Notes under the pieces: generated by a model | The model's input: only the letters and a program-made list of their open reading frames with translations | What the model was told of the DNA's origin: nothing | Databases searched by the model: none | Made by a program: the position numbers and the translations under genes | Source: Cordylochernes scorpioides | Lineage: Eukaryota > Arthropoda > Arachnida > Pseudoscorpiones > Chernetidae | NCBI GenBank assembly: GCA_030710605.1 | Contig: CP092869.1 | Location: forward strand, 11,247,425 to 11,311,424 | DNA length: 64,000 bases | Reading direction: 5' to 3' | Part shown: positions 1 through 9,727 of the stretch, piece after piece | Numbering within the stretch: position 1 is the stretch's first letter | How the letters are laid out: every line of letters starts with the position of its first letter

Positions 1-122
1 TTATTACACTATAATACTTGTTGTATTACACTGTTGTAGAATCCTGTCGACTCTGTGTAATATGATGCAATTGTTATTGCACTATAATATTTGATGTATT
101 ACACTGTTGTAGAATCCTGTCG
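1..122. repeat. Two-copy tandem repeat, ~72 bp period
   Basis: The block at 1-50 recurs at 73-122 with few changes; both copies end in aatcctgtcga. The complement of that end (gtcgacaggat) is also found just inside the LTRs at 17488 and 20535. I infer that this is leader sequence of that LTR family on the minus strand, cut by the window edge. Confidence 0.6.
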
Positions 123-134
123 ATTTAACCGTTC

Positions 135-990
135 TGTGGCAATATCGTTGCGGGGTTTCTTGTTGTTCGATTTGAATGGTGAGGATTGGTTGAAACGCAG
201 TCGTTGAGTGGTAAGTGAAGCACACAGTTAGGAATAATCAGGACACGTGATTGAGTTTGGAAATAAAAGGCAACTGGATTGGAGGGAAGAAAGCTTGAGA
301 AGAGCTGAGCGATTTGACTTATTAATTAGTTGATCACATGGCGATGATGGATTTAGATGACATGAGCGGAGAGAGAGAGATCTCTAGAGTAGATGTTACC
401 TTGTTGGAAGCGAAGGAGCCACTGTCCGAACTCGGCGAGAGCCACTGAACAACTGTAGGTGTTGTTCCTATGAGAGCGAAAACGTGACTGCCCATTCTTG
501 CTTTTCGATTTAACACCAAGGCTCAGTTTCTCTCTGATTGGTTGAGAGATGATCACCTGATCTTTCCCTATTGGTTGACCTGTTTAGATGCTATCTTCTG
601 ATTGGCCGGCGGCTTCCTTTAGTGTTAGTTACGCCCGGCCTGGGTCAGGAAGTGTCGGGTAGCTTGACGCTTATAACTTCGACGGATATTAGATACGTCC
701 TGTCTTTGCCGGAAATATTGGGTGTTAGCTTTAACATTTATAACTTCTGGTCACTAGATACGTCCTGTTTTTCCAGGAAGTGTTGGTTTAAACTTAGCTC
801 GCAGGGACCTGGGGTCAGAAGGTTAACTGCGTCGTTATTAATAAATATGCTCTCCTCTAGATCTACTTTCTATGTCTTTTGTTACTTTCTTTCCTCCAGT
901 TACCTTATTCTTTTATTAAATTTTTGAAAATCATACATGGTACATACATAGTGGGTCGGGGTTGCATTTAATTATATACAAATTATGACA
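135..990 (-). mobile_element. LTR-like block, minus strand, same broad family as 16953-19931
   Basis: Read on the minus strand this block starts tgtcataat (990) and ends tattgccaca (135), followed by a tcgacaggat leader. The same start, end and leader order is seen at 20242-20535. It is longer (~856 bp) than the other LTRs (~295 bp), partly because of an internal 64-bp tandem repeat. No second LTR is visible. A plus-strand reading frame at 571-927 has no recognisable domain and I do not treat it as a gene. Confidence 0.4.
646..800. repeat. ~64-bp tandem repeat, 2-3 diverged copies
   Basis: The phrases ggaagtgt, tagctt, ataacttc and tagatacgtcctg recur in order at about 648, 712 and 776, the last copy incomplete. 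It lies inside the LTR-like block 135-990 and explains much of its extra length. Confidence 0.55.
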
Positions 991-991
991 T

Positions 992-1203
992 ATATTAAAA
1001 TGAAGAAAGCATTTTATGACTACAAGCACATGTGCTTTTTAGATAGCAGAACGCCATCTAGTAGAGCAAAAATAAACTAACGTTGATTTAGCCTGTACCC
1101 TGATATTCGGCCTACTCAATTTCTTGATAAATCAAGAAAATCCAACCACGAATCTAAAAAGGAGATGAGCTTGTAGTCAGGATATGCTTTCTTTATTTTT
1201 AAT
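992..1203. repeat. Small inverted-repeat element, fragment of the hammerhead-bearing repeat family
   Basis: The left end (992-1026) and right end (1169-1203) are inverted copies (aatgaagaaagcat / atgctttctt). Between them lie gccatcta, aataaactaacgtt, cttgataaatcaag and ccacga, in the same order as in the single-copy elements at 12750-12990 and 30850-31110. It stops exactly where the hammerhead core would begin (ccacga at 1157), so the ribozyme itself is missing. Confidence 0.55.
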
Positions 1204-1263
1204 ATCAACACTTGACCCACTTATTTATTATTTTTTCTATTGTTTTTCCATATATATATATAC

Positions 1264-1470
1264 TAGAAGAATGACCCGGCTTCGCCCGAGAAATCCCCCG
1301 AGTGAAGTATCCTTCATACTGAGAGTACATCAATAATAAATAGTAGAAGTGCTATAGAATAGCAATACAGAGGAAACACATAAACTACAGGGAAAAAAGT
1401 GTGTAATGGCAAAAATTGTATTATATTAGTTTTAGGTATTTGATTTAATTATTTTTTGCAATCCATTTAG
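1264..1470 (+). repeat. Dispersed repeat with cccggcttcgccc head
   Basis: Starts with actag followed by acccggcttcgcccg. The same head opens the repeat at 31121. The 3' end is not clear here. I cannot assign a class. Confidence 0.4.
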
Positions 1471-1813
1471 TTGTTTCAAAATTAATATAGTTTAAATAGA
1501 CGGCAGCTTTTCCACCAAACCCCCATTAACCTTTGAAATTGCCTGAGTTGAGTGACTGACTGTAAATAATCCTGACTGCGATGCCCATCTTCTCAGTAAG
1601 AATAAAATAAAAAAAGGTTTATAAAAAAATAATACAAAATACGGGCATATAAATATTTTTCTGTAAAAAAATAAAAGAGCATATGGAAATATTAGGCAAA
1701 CATATGTGTTCGCTAATGATTGCGACTGCATTTTGAACGATTTTTAAAAAGATATTTAAACAAATAAAGGCCAGAACAAAAATTAGTAAAAAATAAGAAA
1801 TCCATTATTTACA
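1471..1813. other. No gene or recognisable element
   Basis: AT-rich sequence with no coding frame of any recognisable family. The minus-strand frame at 1492-1731 is hydrophobic low-complexity translation of AT-rich DNA. Confidence 0.5.
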
Positions 1814-2061
1814 TACATTCACAAAAGCAAACGATGACAGAATTGATGACTCTGATACTTGTATATTTCAATAATATAAATGAGTTTGCAAAATTGTAAA
1901 AAAAAATGCATCGGTCGGGAATTGAACTCGGGCCGCCCACGTGGCAGGCGAGCATTCTACCACTGAACCACCGATGCTTATAAGGAATGGCCATATTTGG
2001 GTATTTATTCCATTCACAAAAGCAAACGATGACAGAATTGATTGTTGATGACTCTCTGATA
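1814..2061. repeat. ~45-bp direct repeats flanking the tRNA-Gly-like sequence
   Basis: cattcacaaaagcaaacgat and the bases after it occur at 1815-1857 and again at 2010-2061, the second copy with a small insertion. The tRNA-like sequence sits between them. This fits a local duplication or insertion that brought in the tRNA block. Confidence 0.65.
1907..1977 (-). tRNA. tRNA-Gly (GCC)-like, probably decayed
   Basis: The minus strand gives a 71-nt cloverleaf: 7-bp acceptor stem GCATCGG/CCGATGC, discriminator A, D arm with GTTCAGTGGTAGAA, anticodon loop CTGCCAC (anticodon GCC) and T loop TTCAATT. The T stem (CCGAG/CCCGA) has two mismatches. They look like G-to-A changes in the usual CCGGG/CCCGG stem, and the T loop has CAATT where CGATT is usual. 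These changes suggest CpG decay and a pseudogene, but the rest of the fold is sound. Confidence 0.75.
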
Positions 2062-2309
2062 TATATTAATTTAATATTGTGAAATAATAAGGTGGGAAGA
2101 GAAATAATCAAACCACAAGTTGGAAGAGAAACCCAGACAAGAGAGAGAGATTGAGATTGAAACTACTTTATTTCAAAGTACATATAAGAATATATAAGGT
2201 TAAATACAGAATAAATAAAAATATGAATAAATATGATTATATAATGATAAAAATATGAATAAATAGATAAAAATAATTGATAAATATACATTTATATTAT
2301 AATATATAC
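2062..2309. other. AT-rich, low-complexity stretch
   Basis: Contains a short GA-rich run near 2137-2155 and many aaatatgaataa-like repeats at 2210-2280. No gene seen. Confidence 0.4.
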
Positions 2310-3650
2310 AGGGTCTTCATTGGTGGCGCCCACCGCGAGAAAGACTCCGCCACCGGTGGACTGCGAGAGTTCTTTCCCACAGAGTGGGCAGGTCGATGTG
2401 TTGGCTGGCATTACCCAACTCAAGACCAAGATGGTACTTGTAGATGGTATCCTTCGCCACACTTGTGATATTTATTGCCTCGGGATGTAGGCCGACGCCG
2501 AAGAGCCAGGCCTGCAGATCCAGGGGCAAGTCGCAGAAGGCGAACACCTCCCGGAGCAGGGAGCGCACGGCTCGGTAACTCCAATATCTGTGGGTCAGCG
2601 ACCCGTCGCTGAACCCACACATAGCCCAGTTGGCACGCCTCGAGGCAGGATGATCAGGATGGGGTGGGGCGTGGAGGGCAAGCCGTAGGGCGACATCTGC
2701 GTCGTGCCCCGAGAAGCAGTTCCGGCGCAGATCGGCCCAGGTGATAGAGCGGGGCACATCCACGGTAGAGATCCACCGCGCAGCTAGCTCGGCAAAAGGA
2801 TACTCCTGGAGCCGTGCCGAATCAAGTGCCCGGCGCGCCCTCTGGCTGGTGAGGCGGGTAATGGAGTCGCCGAACCCCGCAGGACGATGGTCTCCGCCTC
2901 GTACTCCGCATGATAGCTGGAGCTGGCGTTTTCCCGCAGGAGACGTTGGCAGAAGTCCCCCAGATGCTGCGCGTCCAGGAGCGCGGCCCGCGTTGAGCGC
3001 GCTAGTGCAGGGGCACCATTGGAGAAGTCCCCTACAGTCGCTTGTAGCCAGCGCTCGGGAGCCAGAAGGTCTGGCGGCCGCAGGAACCTGTTGTCACCTC
3101 GAAGACCCAGGGACCTCAGGTTAGCGGGATGAAGAACCCGGTGGTCAAGCTCGAGGACGCTGTACGCGGCCTCCCACAGGCTCAGCAGTCTGCTCCTCCT
3201 AGGCGAGTGCCAGACGTCAGGAGCCGGCGGTGTCAGCCACGCCCGGCTGCGGACCAGCCAAGAGTAGCCGTTGGCGGCGCCGCGAAGAGAGGCCTGGACC
3301 CCCTTCAGGCAGGCGAGCTGAAGCTGGCCGGCAATGTCAAGCAGGCCGACGTCACCATCGGAGACTGGACGAGCCAGGATGGCCGGGGAGCCACGAGACT
3401 CGGCCTGTACCCCACACGAAGCGCGCCAACCGCGCCTGCAGCGGCCGATGGTGGTTTCAGTTGGAAGGTAGCAATGGAGGTGGTGCAGGAGGCCTGGGAG
3501 GCGACGGTATTTCTGGTGGTAATGGTGCAGCCTAGGACGGTCAGCGACTCGGACGTCCAGGAGATTCCCAGAGGAGAATCTGTACGGTGCTTCCAGGAAC
3601 CGCACCAGAGCCCGCAGCTCTTTGTGAAGTTGACAGCCACCCCGGAGAGA
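2310..3650 (-). pseudogene. 3' end of a Tx1/L1-type LINE (RT thumb and C-terminal region), frameshifted
   Basis: On the minus strand, translation from about 3650 gives the post-catalytic part of a LINE reverse transcriptase (KSCGLWCGSW, then TDSPLGISWTSE and LTVLGCTIT). This is the spacing I know from Tx1-like elements. The frame then shifts near 3400-3300 into a 200-residue C-terminal region (VGLLDIAGQLQLACLKGVQA, WEAAYSVLELDHRV, FLRPPDLLAPERW). It shifts again near 2780 into a tail with LDLQAWLFGVGLHPEAINI. No catalytic YxDD or endonuclease is present, so this is a 5'-truncated dead copy. It is much more GC-rich than its surroundings. A second piece of the same 3' end lies at 14540-14830. 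The Tx1 label is from memory of the family. Confidence 0.6.
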
Positions 3651-3864
3651 AAGAGAGATGGGCCCGGCAAAGCCGGGTGTCCGTTTGTGTCGCACACAAT
3701 CCCCAACGGTCTTAAAAGTCCCGAGGTTCCAAGTAACGGGCCCCAGTAGTCGCCCCTTGGAATGTCGCTGATGTCTAAAGTGACCAGTCCTTACCCGCCC
3801 CTCTCTCTCTGGGTTTACTGTAGGTTTGCTTTATTATTCCTGGAAGAGTATATATTATGACATA
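3650..3864 (-). mobile_element. LTR fragment fused to the LINE fragment
   Basis: Read on the minus strand it starts tgtcataatatatactcttc, almost the same as the LTR starts at 16953, 19637 and 20242. It continues with acattccaaggggc and a CT-rich block, in the same order as the LTR at 20242-20535. It ends abruptly at the LINE fragment. Confidence 0.6.
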
Positions 3865-3871
3865 TATATAT

Positions 3872-4413
3872 TGTTACGTAGAAATAAAAGCACATTCCAG
3901 ATGGAGAGAAAATGTTCTAGAGCGTTTAGGAATCATGTAGAAAAGCGGAAGAAAACTGATTGGCCAATCTACAGCTATTGCGCAACGCTCGGTGCTGGCG
4001 GATTTCTGATTGGCTGACCAACCGTGACCGTTGTGGAAAGATCTACTCCGGGATATATAGGGATGAAAAACTCATGCCGAGGAGGAAGAAAGATAAGAAA
4101 AAAGAAGGAGAAGAACGAAGCTACGTGGTGGACTCCAAGCAAATGCTGCTGTCTCAAGAGGTCGGACTGCTGCTTACCGCCGACGCCGGTGTACTTCCTG
4201 GAAGATTCTAGAAGGTTCTACGAACTTCTGTCTCCTGTTCTGCTCCTGATTTCCCTCACCGTGCTGCAGTTGGTGAGTTTGTAACTGCTGTTTTCTTTAT
4301 TGTTGTTTTATTTTTGCGCTCTTCTGTAATTATTTTATCGATTAGGCTTGAATAAAGTCCTAAAGATCCTTTGTACCCACGGAAGTTATTCTTTGTCAAC
4401 CAACAACGCAACA
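3872..4413 (+). mobile_element. 5' LTR of a gypsy-type element
   Basis: Starts TGTTACG and ends CGCAACA (imperfect inverted termini) and is 542 bp long. It contains aataaagt near 4350 and is followed at once by a primer binding site and a gag frame. No matching 3' LTR is visible downstream, where the element ends in tandem repeats. Confidence 0.7.
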
Positions 4414-4414
4414 A

Positions 4415-4433
4415 TTTGGTGTCAGAAATAGGA
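4415..4433 (+). promoter_or_regulatory. Primer binding site of the gypsy-type element
   Basis: tttggtgtcagaaatagg lies directly after the LTR. TGGTGTCAGAA is a common tRNA-primed site in arthropod gypsy elements. A Leu-type tRNA is the likely primer, by memory of the family. Confidence 0.6.
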
Positions 4434-4458
4434 TCTTTGGGTGAAGCCTGAATAATTT

Positions 4459-5735
4459 ATGGTACTTACCAGAAAAATGGAAGAAATATTAAAAGCTATC
4501 CAAGCTCAAAACCAGCCTATGCAAGCTCAAAATCAAGAAACTCGCGAGGGTTTCCAAGCTCAAAACCGAGAAACTCGTGAAGCTATTGAAGCTCAAAACC
4601 AAGCTCTTCAAGCTCAAAACCAAGAAACTCGTGAAGCTCTTCAAGCTCAACATCAAGAGCTAAAAGAAAGCTTGGGGCTTAAGTTCAAATGCTTAGAAGA
4701 AAAAATCTCAGTTGTAAAAGAAGACATTTCCTCTGTAAAAGAAGAAATAAAAGCAAAATGGCCTATTTAAAAGAGAGACTTGCTGCTGTCGAAACTGGCC
4801 AACCAAGAACTCCGGTTTTCCAGCAAGAAAATAACAATAGGGGTAGGCCTCTTGTCAAAGTTCCTACCTTTGATGGAGAATCATCATGGACCTCCTTCAA
4901 AACCCAGTTCGATGTTGTTGCCCAAGCTAACGGAAGGAACGTTAGAGATAAGGCAAGCTTTTTGGCTGCTGCACTTTGTGGGTCTGCAGTGGAAGTTCTC
5001 CAGATGATTCCGAAACAACTTCGCCTAGACTTCAACGCCCTGATCGATGCGTTGGAGTCCCGATATGGAGAAGAACACTACCAACAGCTTCATGTAGTAA
5101 AGTTCAAGAATAGACTACAAGATAAGAAAGAAAGTTTGCAGGATTTTGCCCACGACATCCGACGCCTGGCAAGATTAGCCTATCCAACATGGCCTACTGA
5201 AATACAAGATTTTATGGTCCAACATCAGTTTATTGATGCCATCGGAGACCCTGAAACCCAAAGGTTTGCTTGACTATCAAGTACGACTACTCTACAAGAA
5301 ACCCTGGTCCAAGCCATGAAGTATGAAGCTGCTCAAAAAGCCACAATAGAAAGTTACCGCGTGGCTAGACAAGTTAAATTGTATAATACAGAAAGAAAAA
5401 AGGGTCGCTGCTGGACCTGTCGAGCCCATGATCACATGTCTCCAACTTTCCCCCGAAAAGTAAAACAGCGCAGTGGTACAGGTTGATGGAAATGTGGAAA
5501 ATGTGACCACATAAGGAAAAATTGTCCAGATAACTCTAAGGATAAGCCTGAAAGAAAAGGGGGCCGCGGCTGGAATTGTGGATCCCTTGATCACATTTCT
5601 CCATCTTGCCCCAGAAAAGTAAAACAACGCGGTGATACCGACTGCTGGAGATGTGGACAATATGGCCACATGAGAAGAAACTGTCCGGATAATTCTAACA
5701 CTACCTCTGCCCCTAGAGAGAACCATGAGAGACGG
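4459..5735 (+). pseudogene. Broken gypsy gag with coiled-coil repeats and zinc knuckles
   Basis: The first ATG after the primer site opens a region of repeated QAQNQETREA-like units (about residues 15-75), probably coiled coil, ending KAK. A one-base shift near 4755 moves to the frame carrying the capsid-like region (FDGESSWTSFKTQFD, FLAAALCGSAVEVLQ, ESRYGEEHYQQLHVVKFKNR), which stops at 5271-5273. Downstream, up to about 5710, lie four zinc-knuckle-like segments. Only the last (CWRCGQYGHMRRNC) keeps all four C-C-H-C ligands; others have lost a cysteine. There are further stops at about 5486 and beyond. Not functional as it stands. Confidence 0.75.
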
Positions 5736-6320
5736 AATGATAATGCTGAAGCCTTATCAAGAAGGTCATGTTTTCCACAAAGTGGACATTGCTTTCGTGC
5801 TGAAAACAGATTTTGCGTAAGGTAAGTTACAGTGCAAGAAAGCAATGAAGTGGAAGAGCAACACTGGACTGGCCAAGCTTGAAGAAACGCTCAACGTGAA
5901 GACCGAGATCTCTTGCCAGTGATAAATTGGAAGGAATCAGGTGAAAGACCATCCTGGGAAGATGTGACCTCGAACAGTCCTAAAACCAAAAGTCTCTGGC
6001 GCCTCTGGAATTCATTGAACCTGCGAGATGGAGTCTTATACAGGAAATGGGAGAGCGAGGATGGAAAACATGAAATCTGGAAGTTGGTGTTACCCAGATT
6101 TCATGTTCTTTTGACTCTCCAGGAGATGCATAGCAGTCCCACAGGAGATCACTTCGGCATCAGAAAAACATTGGCCAAATTTATAGAAAGATTTTGTTGG
6201 CCAGGAAGTCGAACTGATGTTGTAAAATGGTGCAGAAACTGTACACGATGTTCAGTGAGAAAGGGACCGACAACAAGATTCAAAGGAAAGGTGAATATCT
6301 ACAATGTAGGTGCCCCATTT
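5735..6320 (+). pseudogene. Gypsy pol remnant: end of RNase H and integrase zinc-binding domain
   Basis: Directly after the zinc knuckles the translation becomes NAEALSRRSCFPQSGHC, the linker that normally follows RNase H in gypsy pol. The protease, reverse transcriptase and most of RNase H are therefore missing. From 5913 the frame reads an integrase N-terminal region with an H2C2 zinc motif (HSSPTGDHFGIRKTLAKF, CRNCTRC), ending KVNIYNVGAPFG at about 6320. The catalytic core is absent; the frame runs into tandem repeats. Confidence 0.75.
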
Positions 6321-6664
6321 GGAGCATATCAGATCGGTCCATGCACCATGATCACAATACCAGCCAACTGAGGTGGTGGTGGTGTCTTGTCCATGGAGCA
6401 GATCAGATCGGTCCATGCACCCTGATCACAATACCGGCCAACTGAGGTGGTGTCTTGTCCATGGAGCAGATCAGATTGGTCCATGCACCCTGATCACAAT
6501 ACCGGCCAACTGAGGTGGTGTCTTGTTCATAGAGCAGATCAGATCGGTCCATGCACCCTGGTCACAATACCGGCGAACTGAGGTGGTGGTGGTGTCTTGT
6601 CCATGGAGCAGATCAGATCGGTCTGTGCACCTTGATCACAATACCGGCCAACAAAGGTGCCTTG
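6321..6664. repeat. 68/74-bp tandem repeat, five copies
   Basis: Units begin cagatcagatcggtccatgc and contain gatcacaataccggccaact and ggtggtgtcttgtccatgg. Length varies by a ggtggt step (68 or 74 bp). The array replaces the rest of the integrase gene. Short frames across it are repeat translation. Confidence 0.85.
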
Positions 6665-6666
6665 TT

Positions 6667-6833
6667 CGTATGGATGTCCTCTTCTTGATTGATGTCTGCC
6701 ATATAGAGGGCTGCAAGGATGGCCAGGCAACTGTATATATGGTACGGAGTGAGTTGGACCATATTTACGGTTGCCCGGCCTTCCTTGCAGCCCTCTATAT
6801 GGCAGACATCAATCCAGAAGAGGACATCCATAC
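6667..6833. repeat. Hairpin: ~78-bp inverted arms, ~10-bp loop
   Basis: The arm 6667-6745 (cgtatggatgtcctcttc, ccatatagagggctgcaagg) is complemented by 6755-6833. The second arm is also where homology with the right duplication arm begins; at 41574-41665 only one arm of the hairpin is present. Confidence 0.8.
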
Positions 6834-6889
6834 GTCGTGTAGGACATCCCTAATGTCATAAGGAAATTAACTGACAAAAAAGTATAAAT

Positions 6890-7360
6890 TGAGAACATAG
6901 AATCTTAATTCCGAAGATGATCCGCTCGCGATAATTGGACAAGACTTTGCGCCATTAATCAAGACGCCATTATGAAACTCGCCGTCTTAGGGGAGAGACA
7001 AGATATTATAGGTTGGCAGTTTGATCGTTACCAATTTGATTTTATATTGGAGAAGAGGTGTTTTACTTTGGTCTCTATATTTTAATCGCATAAAACTGCT
7101 AACATGTCACTACCTTTCAGTTCTGCATTTATAATCAGAATGATCTAATATAGTATTAGAGTTCTAAAGAAACGGTCTGGTAGATTAAAAATTGGTGAAA
7201 TCGCTGGAAGGATTCACCACTAATAAGACAATCCCTCCCAATATATTTTTATCGCAGTAAGGACATAATAAGTTTGACTGATGTGTAAAAGAAACATTCG
7301 TGTCTTAATGTTTTCATTTGCTGTATATAGATTACGCGTTATTCCTTTATATTAACAATT
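6890..7360 (+). other. Upstream region of the left MATH-BTB copy, presumed intron or 5' region
   Basis: Conserved with the right arm (41070-41540). It holds a half foldback with a gcagtaaggac motif (7245-7255), like the MITEs at 11210 and 11512. No upstream exon can be named from sequence alone. Confidence 0.4.
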
Positions 7361-7361
7361 T

Positions 7362-7378
7362 CTTTGTTTTTTTACAGG
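7362..7378 (+). promoter_or_regulatory. Probable 3' splice site before the MATH-BTB exon
   Basis: A T-rich tract followed by acag/gtgtgg, conserved in the right copy (acceptor at 41054-41055 on the minus strand). The exon would start near 7378-7379, with about 115 bases before the conserved ATG, so an upstream exon is likely. Confidence 0.5.
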
Positions 7379-7493
7379 TGTGGAGATATCCAAACTCTGT
7401 GAAGCCTCGTAAAACTTGAGAAAATCTAACGTCAAAAAGGTTTTACATTCACTTTCAAAGCTAGAATATTCTTTATACAAATTTATAACGGGA

Positions 7494-9727
7494 ATGGAAC
7501 CAATATGTGATTTTGATAAAACTTGCTCCAACATAAGCAAATGTTCTTTTCTCTGGACAATTGAAAACATTAAATATATGAAAAAAGGTAAAATGTTAAC
7601 AAGTGCTAAATTTTTTTCAGGTGTAAATGATCCTAAGAAATGGACGATGCATATTACTCGCAATATCATAAGAAATGAAGCGTATTTATCACTCGGGGTT
7701 TTTTTGAACGCCCCAGGAAAAGTAAACTACGCCATTATAAAATATTCACTAATAAATTTATCTCGGAATAAAGAGTATTGTATGAAAAGTGGTTATGTAT
7801 TTAATGGGCTTCCTGGTGGTAGTTGTTGGGAGGTTCCTGAATTCATTAAAGAGGATATTTTAAAAGAAAGATGGAGCGAAATACTGCCTGATGGCAAATT
7901 GACCATTTTCATTGAAATAAAGGTTCGGAATGTTGAAAATGAAACCAATAACAGCCATGGTCTTGTAGAGCGAATCAATGATCCCTATTGCAGATTGACA
8001 AAGGACATGTTAGGCTATTCAGGCTTATTGATTGCAAATGTACAAGGTCATGTCCCACCATTCAAGTTTCCTGATTTCTGTTGGAAAGATGACCTGTTCC
8101 ACATGATTGAACACCAGAAATTCTCAGATATTACATTGTCTGTATGTGGACGCCCATTTTATGCTCATCAGAACCTATTATCTGCTAGGTCCCCAGTATT
8201 TAAAGCCATGCTTACTCATGATATGAACGAGAAGAAGGAAAAATTGATTAAAATTGTTGACGCAGAACCGATGGTATTTGAAGAGCTGCTAAGATATATC
8301 TACACTGGGAAAGCTCCCAACCTGGAAAGTATGGCTGCGAAGCTCATGGAAGCTGCGGACAAGTATGGCCTGGAGAGGCTCAAGACTTTGTGCGAAGTAT
8401 ATTTAGGCTCCAATCTTACAGTAGATAATGCGGCAGAAGTGCTGGTTTTGGCAGATATGCACAATGCTCCACGTCTCAAGTCCTTCGCCATATATTACAT
8501 CAACACACATTCACTTGATGTGGTGGATTCTCAAGGTTGGAAGGTAAACTTGATTCAACATCCAAATATTATAGCTGATCTAAGCTTGGCTCAGAACAAA
8601 CAGGATTCACCATCCTGTTGGGAAATAGTTCCTTTCCAAACAAAGAAATCCAATGTTGATAGATATTGGTGTTGGACCAATATTCCGACATCTCAAACAT
8701 CGTTCAAGTGGTTAATTAACAAAGTCAGCCTAAAGTCAATATATTTAGGAACGCAAAAATTAAAGGTCCAGCATTTTATGAGAACAAAAACAAAGACGCG
8801 AGGTGGTGTCTGGTAGCCTTATTTTCTAGAAATAGCAGAGATTCTGAAAAATACCTGTCAATCTATCTAGAGCTTCTCTCCTCTAACAAAGATCAATTAA
8901 ATACCACATTTTCATTTTCTATTTTGAAATTGTCAGGAGAAATATTTAACACTACTGAACATAATTATACATTTATACGACGTCATCAAGCTGGTAATAA
9001 ATATTTTATGAAAAGTGAATTATTATTTGGGAAAGAAAGCCTTCTACAAAATTGTGAAAATTTGACAATTCTCTGTGAAATTATCAAAGTTGATAAATCT
9101 GATACCACCTCTGGGATTATTAACAACGTCTCTGAGGTTCCAGATTGTACGTGGGCGAAAGACATTGGATCTTTGTTCGAGACTCAGGAATTTTCCGACG
9201 TTATTCTAACGACAGGAAACAAAAGATTCGCAGCCCATAAGAATATCCTGTCAGCCAGCTCATCTGTATTTGCGGCCATGTTTAAAAATAAATCTGATTT
9301 GAACATTGTAGAAATAAATGACATTGAGGCAGCAGTATTCAATGAGATTCTCAACTTTATCTACACGGAACAATCCCCCAACCTGGACAATTTGGCAGAA
9401 CAGCTACTGGAAGCTGCAGACAAATACGGATTGGAAAATTTGAAAGTCGTGTGCGAGGAATTCTTAGCTGCCCATCTCCCAGTAGAGAAGGCTGCAGAAA
9501 TTATGTTACTGGCAGATAGATGCAAAGCTTTTCAGCTCATGTCCTTTATAATCAACTTTATTGTTCGACTATCGGATAAAATAATAGAAGATTGGCTTTC
9601 AACCTTCAGTTCTTATCCTTACATAATGAATGAATTCTATAAAGCACTGACTCATAAACAAATTCACTTCAATAAAAAATCTAAGAGTTTTTCGCTTGAT
9701 TTGCATACAGATAATAATTACAGTTAA
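7494..9727 (+). pseudogene. Double MATH-BTB (TDPOZ) gene, left copy, one-base frameshift
   Basis: Same architecture as the intact right copy: MATH, BTB with 3-box/BACK-like helices, second MATH, second BTB. SPOP-type MATH-BTB proteins bind substrates through MATH and Cullin-3 through BTB. The ATG at 7494 (MEPICDF) is chosen because it is conserved in both copies with a good context (ggaATGg) and precedes MATH by about 17 residues. The frame holds through BTB1 (KFSDITLSVCGRPFYAHQN) and the start of MATH2, then ends at 8816. At 8755-8759 this copy has five A where the right copy has six, so the rest (about 8760-9727, ending at TAA) continues in the next frame. It lacks its own ATG. Either this is a recent pseudogene or a homopolymer sequencing error. 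If real, the truncated product would keep one full MATH-BTB unit. Confidence 0.85.

Noticed and set aside
571..927. 118-aa plus-strand frame
   Set aside because: No domain or homology that I recognise; covers a 64-bp tandem repeat inside an LTR-like block.
2741..3749. Plus-strand frames of 100-206 aa, GC-rich
   Set aside because: They are antisense to the LINE fragment on the minus strand, which has recognisable RT motifs.
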